9,815 nucleotides of DNA from Dehalococcoidia bacterium UBA5760 (GTDB taxonomy: Bacteria; Chloroflexota; Dehalococcoidia; Dehalococcoidales; UBA5760), in the NCBI GenBank assembly GCA_002418895.1, contig DIFA01000014.1, positions 1 to 9,815 on the forward strand, in the 5' to 3' direction. Shown piece after piece: positions 1 through 6,092 of this stretch; position 1 is the stretch's first letter, and each line of letters starts with the position of its first letter. The position numbers and the translations under genes are program-made. The notes beneath the pieces are model-generated. The model ran no database searches, had not been told where the DNA came from, and saw only the letters and a list, made by a program, of their open reading frames with translations.

Positions 1-651
<651 letters not shown>

Positions 652-816
652 TGCTTCAGATTTGATATTAGTCCTTATTCAGTTTTTAAGGTACAACAGA
701 CACAAAAACGGCTTGGTGACTTACCACCAAGCCGCTCGCCTGGTTTTCAATCACCCTGCTTCCCTTTTTATGCCTTAAACATCCTCATAGGCTATTACAG
801 CAGCACCTTATGCTGA
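652..816 (-). promoter_or_regulatory. 23S rRNA transcribed leader
   Basis: About 165 nt separate the inferred transcription start (near 815-817) from mature 23S. In transcript order, there is a small 5' hairpin (CAGCA/TGCTG, loop of 5, at 801-815). Then comes a segment able to form two mutually exclusive hairpins (704-744), and then a boxA-like stretch at 683-695. On the minus strand the boxA-like stretch is TGTACCTTAAAAA, matching 10 of 13 positions of the E. coli-type TGCTCTTTAACAA when Y is allowed at position 3. The rest up to 652 probably forms the 5' half of the pre-23S processing stem, but its partner lies beyond the window. No tRNA is present. The plus-strand open frame across this region is a chance reading. 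Confidence 0.7.
704..734 (-). terminator. Intrinsic terminator-like hairpin in the 23S leader
   Basis: On the minus strand CGGCTTGGTG (734-725) and CACCAAGCCG (718-709) form a perfect 10-bp, 70 percent GC stem with a 6-nt loop. Five U residues (708-704) follow directly. This is a textbook Rho-independent terminator in shape, yet it sits between the only strong promoter and the 23S gene. A competing stem uses its 5' arm: ACCAGGC (744-738) can pair with GCTTGGT (732-726) around a 5-nt loop, with one G-U pair. It could mark an attenuator, the end of a roughly 110-nt small RNA, or part of the rRNA leader structure that is read through. Confidence 0.6.
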
Positions 817-822
817 TAGGAA

Positions 823-851
823 ATAGTAGCATAAAATAATAGCCTTGTCAA
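823..851 (-). promoter_or_regulatory. Sigma-70-type promoter of 23S rRNA
   Basis: On the minus strand the consensus -35 TTGACA (851-846) is followed by a 17-nt spacer and the -10 TACTAT (828-823), five of six matches. Transcription should start near 815-817 and read leftward into the 23S leader. The bases just upstream of the -35 (852-866) are GC-rich, so there is no obvious A-tract UP element. It is the best promoter match upstream of 23S in the window and is divergent to the hisS promoter, with 39 bp between the two -35 boxes. Confidence 0.85.
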
Positions 852-890
852 CTCGGTTTGCCGGGCCATATGATTAGGATACTTGCCTTC

Positions 891-919
891 TTTACAAGTT
901 CACATCGATACTGTATTCT
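891..919 (+). promoter_or_regulatory. Sigma-70-type promoter of hisS
   Basis: TTTACA (891-896), a 17-nt spacer and TATTCT (914-919) match the sigma-70 consensus at five and four of six positions. The start would fall near 926, leaving a leader of about 16 nt that contains little beyond the Shine-Dalgarno site AAGGAGG (930-936). That leaves no room for a T-box or other leader control of this aminoacyl-tRNA synthetase gene. Confidence 0.65.
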
Positions 920-941
920 AGCTTAAGGTAAGGAGGATGAG

Positions 942-2198
942 TTGTATCAGGCACCACGTGGAACCTTCGACATTCTGCCCGATGATCAGGCATACTGGCG
1001 TTATATTGAGCAAAAAGCCGTTGAACTCTGTCAGCTCTATGGTTATCAGCGTATCGATACACCCGCATTTGAAGAAACACGGCTGTTCTCTCGCAGTATA
1101 GGCGAGGTTACCGATATTGTGGAAAAGGAAATGTATACCTTCGAGGACAAGGGGGGTAAACAGATAACCTTAAGGCCTGAGGGGACGGCACCGGTCTGTC
1201 GGGCCTATCTTGAACACGGGATGCATAATCTACCGCAGCCGGTGAAGCTGTTTTATTTGGCATCTATTTTCAGATACGAAAGGCCCCAATCGGGAAGATA
1301 CCGTGAGCATCACCAGTTCGGCTGCGAGGTTTTTGGGGATGGAGCACCTGCTCTTGACGCCGAAGTGATTGACATCGCCTGGCAATTCTTCTCGTCATTG
1401 GCCATCGGTCAACTTTCCTTGAATTTGAATAGTATTGGCTGCCGGGAGTGTCGGCCGGGGTATCTAATCGTGCTGCAGGAGTATTACTCTCGTTACAACC
1501 GGGACCTATGCCCGGATTGTAAGGTCAGGCTTAAGAGAAATCCCCTGCGCCTGCTCGATTGTAAGCAACCGTTGTGTCGGCAGGTGGCCAGTTCGGCACC
1601 GCAGAGTGTTAATAGCCTTTGCCCGCAGTGTGGTGAGCACTTTGAACAGTTGAAGGGATATCTGGGGTTGCTTGAACTTCCCTTTGTGGTGAACCATTGT
1701 CTGGTTAGGGGGCTTGATTATTATACCAGGACGGTTTTTGAGATTCAGCCTGAGGCTGAGGGTGCCCAGAGCACTCTGGGGGGTGGAGGAAGATACGATT
1801 ACCTCATTGAGGAACTGGGTGGTAATCCTACCCCGGCGATAGGTTTCGCCAGTGGTATCGAGCGTATCGTCCTGAACCTGAAGAGACAGGAGGTTGCCGT
1901 CCCGGCGCTGCCCCGGCCCCGGGTCTTTGTTGCCCATCTTGGCCACGAGGCCAGGGGTGAGGCAGTGAGGCTGGCATCTGTGTTGAGACGGGCTGGCATC
2001 GGTGTACTGGAGCCTGTCGCTGGCAAAAGTCTGAAAGCTCAGTTGAGGCAGGCCAATACCCTTAATGTTGCTTATGCGGTGCTAATCGGTGAGCAAGAAA
2101 TAGATACTGGCACCGTGATGCTGCGCAATATGGCTACCTCTGAACAAAAAAATATCCCGGTTGCCCAATTGCCGGGGTATCTTCAGCGCCTGGATTGA
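942..2198 (+). CDS. hisS: Histidine-tRNA ligase (HisRS)
   Basis: This is a class II aminoacyl-tRNA synthetase that charges tRNA-His with histidine using ATP in the cytoplasm. At 418 aa it has the usual bacterial HisRS length. Visible motifs are TLRPEGTAP (76-84), motif 2 FRYERPQSGRYREHHQFG (110-127), the histidine-binding loop LVRGLDYYTR (254-263), GGGGRYDYL (280-288) and motif 3 AIGFASGIER (299-308). The C-terminal anticodon-binding domain spans about 325-415. The insertion domain between motifs carries four cysteine pairs (C167/C170, C190/C193, C207/C212, C227/C230), which suggests metal binding, though this is inference. The start is TTG at 942, chosen because AAGGAGG ends 5 nt upstream and the N-terminus MYQAPRGTFDILP is the family's usual beginning. 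An ATG at 937 is out of frame. The gene converges with recJ, 6 bp from stop to stop. Confidence 0.96.
   Translation: MYQAPRGTFDILPDDQAYWRYIEQKAVELCQLYGYQRIDTPAFEETRLFSRSIGEVTDIVEKEMYTFEDKGGKQITLRPEGTAPVCRAYLEHGMHNLPQPVKLFYLASIFRYERPQSGRYREHHQFGCEVFGDGAPALDAEVIDIAWQFFSSLAIGQLSLNLNSIGCRECRPGYLIVLQEYYSRYNRDLCPDCKVRLKRNPLRLLDCKQPLCRQVASSAPQSVNSLCPQCGEHFEQLKGYLGLLELPFVVNHCLVRGLDYYTRTVFEIQPEAEGAQSTLGGGGRYDYLIEELGGNPTPAIGFASGIERIVLNLKRQEVAVPALPRPRVFVAHLGHEARGEAVRLASVLRRAGIGVLEPVAGKSLKAQLRQANTLNVAYAVLIGEQEIDTGTVMLRNMATSEQKNIPVAQLPGYLQRLD
2146..2176 (-). terminator. Candidate recJ terminator inside the hisS 3' end
   Basis: On the minus strand, downstream of the recJ stop, CCCGG (2176-2172) pairs with CCGGG (2160-2156) around an 11-nt loop. 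A run of seven U residues follows (2152-2146) after the short AUA. Flanking bases can add three more pairs across one C-A mismatch. The stem is only moderate, but the U-tract is good and the position 30-60 nt past the recJ stop is sensible. It lies wholly within the last codons of hisS, so the recJ 3' untranslated region would be antisense to hisS. Confidence 0.45.
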
Positions 2199-2204
2199 AG
2201 TAGG

Positions 2205-3887
2205 TTACTCTACCGGGGCGAAGTCCAGGATGTTGAGCCGTAGCCTTTCCGCTCCGCACCAGGAATCCACTTCCAGGTTATAGACGATGTCAAGCAGTGG
2301 GGTTATCCTTTTTGAGTAGTTGCCGGCGTGAAAGGCTATCCCGTCCCAGGTGGAGCCGCCCTGCCTCAGTTTGAGGTTGAGGTGTGCCCCTTTATTGCCG
2401 ATTACCCTTAAGTTGGTTACCTCTAACTTGCGACTGATGAAGGTGGGTACCGGATTACCCTTGCCGAATGGAGCCAGCTTCTGCAGACTGTGAAAAGTTT
2501 CACCGGCCAGTTCAGCCAGGGTAACCTCGGCGTCAATATCAAGGTGAGGGCGGAGGTCAATCCCGGCCAGCGTGGTGGTTGCTATCCTGATGAGAGCTTC
2601 TTTCAGGCGGGGTAGGTCCTTGGTCGGCAGGGTAAAACCGGCTGCCTGAGGGTGTCCGCCGAATTGAGAGAGGAAGCTCTGGCATTGCTGCAGTGCCTGG
2701 GTGATGTTAAACTCCGGGATGCTGCGACAGCTCCCGATACTTGTCTGTTTGCCGGGCTTGATTACCACCGCCGGGCGGTAGAATTCCTCGCGCAGTCTGC
2801 CGGCCGCCAGCCCGATGACCCCCGCCGGGAATTCCTCATCGCTGGCGATCAGAACCGGGGCAACCCCTTCAGCCAGTATCTGATCCCTGGCCTTGCTGAT
2901 TACTTCGCTGGTCATTCTTTGTCGCTCCGCGTTTTTCTGTTCCAGCCATAGGCTAAGCTGGCGTGCTTCATCTGCGGATTCTGTTATCAGAAGCTGGTAG
3001 CTGGGCATAGCGTGCCCCAGCCTGCCGGTAGTATTCAAGCGGGGGGCTATTACCCAGGAGATGCTCTCCGCGTCGAGACTGCCGATGGTCAGGTTGGCCT
3101 GATTCGCCATTCCCCTTATGCCGGTGCGTGGCTTGTCGTTGAGCAGCCTTAGGCCTTGCTTGACCAGATAGCGGTTTTCTCCTACCAGGGGCATCACATC
3201 GGCTATTGTGCCCAGGGCTACCAGGTCGAGAAGGTCATCCAGTCCTTCCTCCTTGCCGATGCTCTGCAGCAGGGCCTGAAGGAATTTGAAGGCTACGCCG
3301 ACGCCGGCCAGCTCTAAAAAGGGGTACCGCGAACCGGGTAGTTTGGGGTTAACTACGGCAACTGCTGGAGGGATGGTGTCCGGGGGGGTGTGATGGTCGG
3401 TAATGATAATATCGAGCCCCTTCCTTTGTGCCTTCTTGACTTCAGCGAGGGCGGTAATCCCGCAGTCAACGGTGATAACCAGGCTGATACCCTGCTGGCG
3501 AAGCTTCTCCAGAACGGGTGTCTTGACGCCGTGTCCTTCATTCAGGCGATGTGGGAGATAGGGGACAACATTACCGCCGAGCCGGCTGATTCCCTGAACC
3601 AGCAGGATGGTGGCAGTGATGCCGTCGGTATCAAAGTCGCCATAGATAGCGATGTTTTCTCCGCAGAGAAGGGCACGGTAGGTACGGGTTACTGCCTGGT
3701 GCATATCAGGTATCAGAAAGGGGTCGGCTGATAGGCGTTTGTCGGCGGCGATAAAGGATGCCAGCTGGGTCGGTTCGGTGAGGCCGCGATTGTAAAATAT
3801 TTGGGCTATTAAAGGAGAGAGGTGCGGATTTTCAGCGAAATAATCGGCTGGAGCCGGTGGCAGGACGTTCCATCGGCTGTTATTCAA
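2205..3887 (-). CDS. recJ: Single-stranded-DNA-specific 5'-3' exonuclease RecJ
   Basis: RecJ degrades single-stranded DNA 5' to 3' with Mn2+ or Mg2+ in recombinational repair (RecF pathway), mismatch repair and base-excision repair. At 560 aa it is close to the E. coli protein. The DHH-family core is complete: GDFDTDG (83-89), VDCG (140-143), the signature TDHH (163-166), GTIADVMPL (226-234) and the helix region around APRLNTTGRLGHA (281-293). The DHHA1 domain follows, with IGSCRSIPEF (384-393) and the nucleic-acid-binding GGHPQAAGF (410-418). A C-terminal OB-like domain spans about 450-555. The start is TTG at 3887. It has AAGGAGAG about 6 nt upstream, and an in-frame stop just before it excludes a longer protein. 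The gene is expressed from the bidirectional promoter shared with mtaB and ends 6 bp from hisS. Confidence 0.95.
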   Translation of the reverse strand: MNNSRWNVLPPAPADYFAENPHLSPLIAQIFYNRGLTEPTQLASFIAADKRLSADPFLIPDMHQAVTRTYRALLCGENIAIYGDFDTDGITATILLVQGISRLGGNVVPYLPHRLNEGHGVKTPVLEKLRQQGISLVITVDCGITALAEVKKAQRKGLDIIITDHHTPPDTIPPAVAVVNPKLPGSRYPFLELAGVGVAFKFLQALLQSIGKEEGLDDLLDLVALGTIADVMPLVGENRYLVKQGLRLLNDKPRTGIRGMANQANLTIGSLDAESISWVIAPRLNTTGRLGHAMPSYQLLITESADEARQLSLWLEQKNAERQRMTSEVISKARDQILAEGVAPVLIASDEEFPAGVIGLAAGRLREEFYRPAVVIKPGKQTSIGSCRSIPEFNITQALQQCQSFLSQFGGHPQAAGFTLPTKDLPRLKEALIRIATTTLAGIDLRPHLDIDAEVTLAELAGETFHSLQKLAPFGKGNPVPTFISRKLEVTNLRVIGNKGAHLNLKLRQGGSTWDGIAFHAGNYSKRITPLLDIVYNLEVDSWCGAERLRLNILDFAPVE

Positions 3888-3959
3888 ACTCGTCTCTCCT
3901 TAATCACTGCGGAATCTTTCTTGATGGAGTTGTCCTCCTTCCGTTTGACCGGCTGGTGT
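3888..3959 (-). promoter_or_regulatory. recJ 5' leader with a spare Shine-Dalgarno
   Basis: The inferred recJ transcript begins near 3959 and has a leader of roughly 70 nt. The SD used by recJ is at 3894-3901. A second and stronger one, AAGGAGG, occurs about 40 nt earlier (about 3932-3938 on the plus strand). No ATG, GTG or TTG lies at a usable distance downstream of it. It may be a ribosome standby site or simply chance. Confidence 0.35.
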
Positions 3960-3973
3960 AGGAAAATTATAAT
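3945..3973 (+). promoter_or_regulatory. mtaB promoter (plus half of bidirectional promoter)
   Basis: TTGACC (3945-3950), a 17-nt spacer and a perfect TATAAT (3968-3973) form a strong sigma-70 promoter reading right toward mtaB, with a start near 3980 and a leader of about 55 nt. Its -10 lies in the palindrome ATTATAAT (3966-3973), which also supplies the -10 of the opposite promoter. Confidence 0.75.
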
Positions 3974-3995
3974 GCCATTAGAGTTGGTCGGTCAA
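3966..3995 (-). promoter_or_regulatory. recJ promoter (minus half of bidirectional promoter)
   Basis: On the minus strand TTGACC (3995-3990), an 18-nt spacer and TATAAT (3971-3966) form a promoter reading left into recJ, with a start near 3959. The -35 is identical in sequence to the mtaB -35 and placed symmetrically about the shared -10 palindrome. The two promoters therefore overlap and RNA polymerase cannot occupy both at once. Confidence 0.75.
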
Positions 3996-4035
3996 TTCAG
4001 CACCGGAAGCCTGCTTCTTGGATAGAGGATTTTGA

Positions 4036-5301
4036 TTGGTGGCTGTCAAGGTTGCCCTGGACAGTTTGGGCTGTAAACTAAATCAGGCGGAGACAGATGA
4101 TCTGTTCCGTCAGTTTGCTGGGGCCGGCTATCAGATGGTTTCACCCGATGAGGCTGACATCTACATCTTGAATACCTGCACGGTTACCCATATCGCCGAC
4201 CGCAAGTCCCGTCACCTGCTGCGATCGGTCCATCGCCGTAATCCTGGTGCTGTGGTGGTGGCTACCGGGTGTTATGCCGAACGGGCCCCTGCTGAACTGG
4301 CTGGAGTTAAAGGGGTCAGGATTGTCCTGGGAAATAGTGATAAACCGAACCTGCTGCGGTTGCTGGAGGAGTCCGGTTGTTTTGACAACCGGCTTGTTGG
4401 ACAAGAGGGTTTGGTGAGTGACATCTGTGATAGTTTCCGGACACGCGCTATGGTCAAGATTCAGGATGGCTGCAGCAACTTTTGCACTTATTGTATCGTC
4501 CCGCTGGTGCGGGGTGGGGAAAGGAACCTTGACGTCGGCAGGGTGGTCGGTGACATCAAGCAACGGGTGGCTCAGGGCTATCGGGAGGTGGTATTGACCG
4601 GAGTCAGGATTGGTTCTTATTCCGATAACGGTGTTACCCTGGCGGGTTTGCTCGAGCGTATTCTGGCGGAAACCGGCGTGGAAAGGCTAAGGCTATCCTC
4701 GCTTCAGCCCGGTGAGATCTCCCCCGAGCTGATTGCTCTCTGGCGTGACGGGCGGTTGTGTCCTCACTTTCACCTTTGCCTGCAGAGCGGCAGTGATAGT
4801 GTTTTGGGTAGAATGGGGCGGCGCTACTCCACTGCTGAATTCGAGCGGGTGGTATCCTGCATCAGAAATGCTGTACCATGTGTGGCAATCACTACCGATG
4901 TTATGGTCGGTTTCCCCGCTGAGACTGACCGGGAGTTTGAGGAAAGCTATCGCTTCTGCCGCCGCATGGAGTTTGCCCGCATTCATGTCTTTTCCTACTC
5001 ACGCCGCAGCGGTACCGAAGCCTCCGGGTTTCCCGAGCAGGTTGGCGACAGGGTGAAAAAGGAGCGGGCAGGCAGGATGCTGGCGCTGGCCCGGGAGAGT
5101 GCCGGGGACTTCAGGCTGCAATTCCTGGGCACGATGCTCATGGTACTCTTCGAGCAACGCTCCGGAGCTATCTGGTCCGGCCTCACCGCTAACTACATCA
5201 AGGTGTATGTTAAGAGTAGCACTGATTTGACCAATGTATTAAGACCGGTAAGGCTGTTGCGGGTTTATCGGGATGGAGTATGGGGGGAAACAGCAGCGTA
5301 G
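4036..5301 (+). CDS. mtaB: tRNA t6A37 methylthiotransferase (MtaB)
   Basis: This radical-SAM enzyme converts t6A to ms2t6A at position 37 of ANN-decoding tRNAs, using two Fe-S clusters and S-adenosylmethionine. The N-terminal methylthiotransferase domain (about 4-125) has its three cluster cysteines: C13 in SLGCKLNQAE, C48 in NTCTVT and C79 in ATGCYAERAP. The radical-SAM cluster motif is CSNFCTYC (146-153), followed by VPLVRGGER. A TRAM-like RNA-binding tail spans about 363-418. The LGCKLNQAE and CTVTHIADRKSR signatures and the 421-aa length favour MtaB over MiaB or RimO. The start is TTG at 4036 or GTG at 4039; the weak GAGG at 4025-4028 is 7 and 10 nt away, so either is possible. It is transcribed from the shared promoter with recJ, and the exonuclease gene follows 37 bp downstream. 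Confidence 0.93.
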   Translation: MVAVKVALDSLGCKLNQAETDDLFRQFAGAGYQMVSPDEADIYILNTCTVTHIADRKSRHLLRSVHRRNPGAVVVATGCYAERAPAELAGVKGVRIVLGNSDKPNLLRLLEESGCFDNRLVGQEGLVSDICDSFRTRAMVKIQDGCSNFCTYCIVPLVRGGERNLDVGRVVGDIKQRVAQGYREVVLTGVRIGSYSDNGVTLAGLLERILAETGVERLRLSSLQPGEISPELIALWRDGRLCPHFHLCLQSGSDSVLGRMGRRYSTAEFERVVSCIRNAVPCVAITTDVMVGFPAETDREFEESYRFCRRMEFARIHVFSYSRRSGTEASGFPEQVGDRVKKERAGRMLALARESAGDFRLQFLGTMLMVLFEQRSGAIWSGLTANYIKVYVKSSTDLTNVLRPVRLLRVYRDGVWGETAA

Positions 5302-5338
5302 CCGGAGAATCTGCTTAATAAAAAGAAGGGGCGGTTAG

Positions 5339-5830
5339 TTGCGGCAGTATCTAGAGGCGTTTCTCGATATTGAGACGACCGGGCTTTCTCCTGAATACGG
5401 TGAGATCACTGTAATAGGTATTCACCTCACTAACGGGCTCGATAGCAGGTTTGTCCAGCTGGTATGGCCTGGGATCACGGCTGACAGGCTGTCTGAAGCT
5501 CTGGCAGGTGTAGATGTTATCTACACCTATAACGGCAGCCGTTTTGACCTTCCTTTTATCTGCTCGCGTCTGGGGCTTGACCTGACCGGACTTTTTAGGC
5601 ATCAAGACCTGATGTATGACTGCTGGCGGAAGAATCTCTACGGTGGCTTGAAGTGCGTGGAGAGGCAGTTGGGCATACCGAGGCGGTTGACGGAGGTAAA
5701 CGGATATCAAGCGGTGATTCTCTGGTGGCGGTATATAAACGATCATGACCGGGATGCACTTGCAACGTTGCTTGATTACAACAAGGAAGATGTCATTAAC
5801 CTGAAGGCATTAAAAGAAGTGCTGCTGTGA
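5339..5830 (+). CDS. YprB-type DEDDy 3'-5' exonuclease domain protein
   Basis: This is a predicted ribonuclease H-fold exonuclease of the RNase_H_2/YprB group; its exact substrate is unknown. All three DEDDy motifs are visible. Exo I is FLDIETTGL with D10 and E12, Exo II is TYNGSRFDLPF with N65 and D70, and Exo III is DYNKEDV with Y147 and D151. The two-metal active site therefore looks intact. At 163 aa it is essentially the catalytic core alone, without the TPR or helicase partner modules that accompany YprB-like proteins elsewhere. The start is TTG at 5339, supported by AGAAGGGG (5324-5331) 7 nt upstream. The 37-bp gap after mtaB contains no promoter or terminator that I can see, so the two genes are probably cotranscribed. 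Confidence 0.85.
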   Translation: MRQYLEAFLDIETTGLSPEYGEITVIGIHLTNGLDSRFVQLVWPGITADRLSEALAGVDVIYTYNGSRFDLPFICSRLGLDLTGLFRHQDLMYDCWRKNLYGGLKCVERQLGIPRRLTEVNGYQAVILWWRYINDHDRDALATLLDYNKEDVINLKALKEVLL

Positions 5831-5871
5831 CATCAAGGCTGTATTACCGTAGCCGTAATAACCAATAGCCG
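5831..5871. other. Short intergenic region with small overlapping inverted repeats
   Basis: TATTAC (5842-5847) and GTAATA (5855-5860) can pair around a 7-nt loop. AATAAC (5857-5862) and GTTATT (5871-5876) can pair around an 8-nt loop, followed on the plus strand by CTATTTT. The two stems overlap at 5857-5860. They are AT-rich and short, so any terminator role for the convergent transcripts here would be weak. Confidence 0.3.
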
Positions 5872-6000
5872 TTATTCTATTTTGCCGAGTAATTTCTTTA
5901 CCGGATTACATGATTCGCAGGGTACTTTGGTCTGGCAGAGCCAGCAGCTGATCATAGCTACTCCGTATTCCCTTTTCAGGTAAACGATGCTATTAAGCAT
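5872..6000 (-). CDS. Candidate Cys-rich small protein (CxxC-x5-CxxC)
   Basis: This 42-codon open frame begins with ATG at 6000 and is not a shadow of any other gene. Its product has two cysteine pairs, CWLCQTKVPCESC (residues 19-31), followed by a basic end NPVKKLLGKIE, the look of a tiny zinc-knuckle or metal-binding peptide. The upstream ATG has no clear SD. An internal ATG at 5955 has GGAG (5964-5961) 5 nt upstream and would give a 27-aa protein keeping all four cysteines. Upstream on the minus strand, CTGACC (6070-6065), 17 nt and TATAAC (6047-6042) make a passable promoter with a start near 6034. I do not recognise the family. It could be a real microprotein or chance; the regular cysteine spacing and the local SD favour real. 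Confidence 0.4.
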   Translation of the reverse strand: MLNSIVYLKREYGVAMISCWLCQTKVPCESCNPVKKLLGKIE

Positions 6001-6020
6001 GTACGTAACACACTTTGCCT

Positions 6021-6049
6021 TTGTATAATAATTGATGGATAGTTATAAT
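6021..6049 (+). promoter_or_regulatory. Candidate promoter of the pckA-like gene
   Basis: TTGTAT (6021-6026), a 17-nt spacer and a perfect TATAAT (6044-6049) read rightward, with a start near 6056 and a leader of about 37 nt before the ATG at 6093. The -35 matches only three of six positions. This AT-rich block is the only promoter-like sequence in the gap after 5830 on this strand. Confidence 0.5.
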
Positions 6050-6092
6050 AGTTAGAAATTAGCTGGTCAGATTGACCCGACAGGGGTGTGAT

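Noticed and set aside
3822..4025. 67-codon plus-strand open frame across the recJ start
   Set aside because: It overlaps recJ in antisense, its upstream region lacks a promoter or SD, and the bidirectional promoter lies inside it.
6072..6092. TTG start adding 7 residues to the pckA-like protein
   Set aside because: It has no SD, whereas AGGGG is well placed for ATG 6093.
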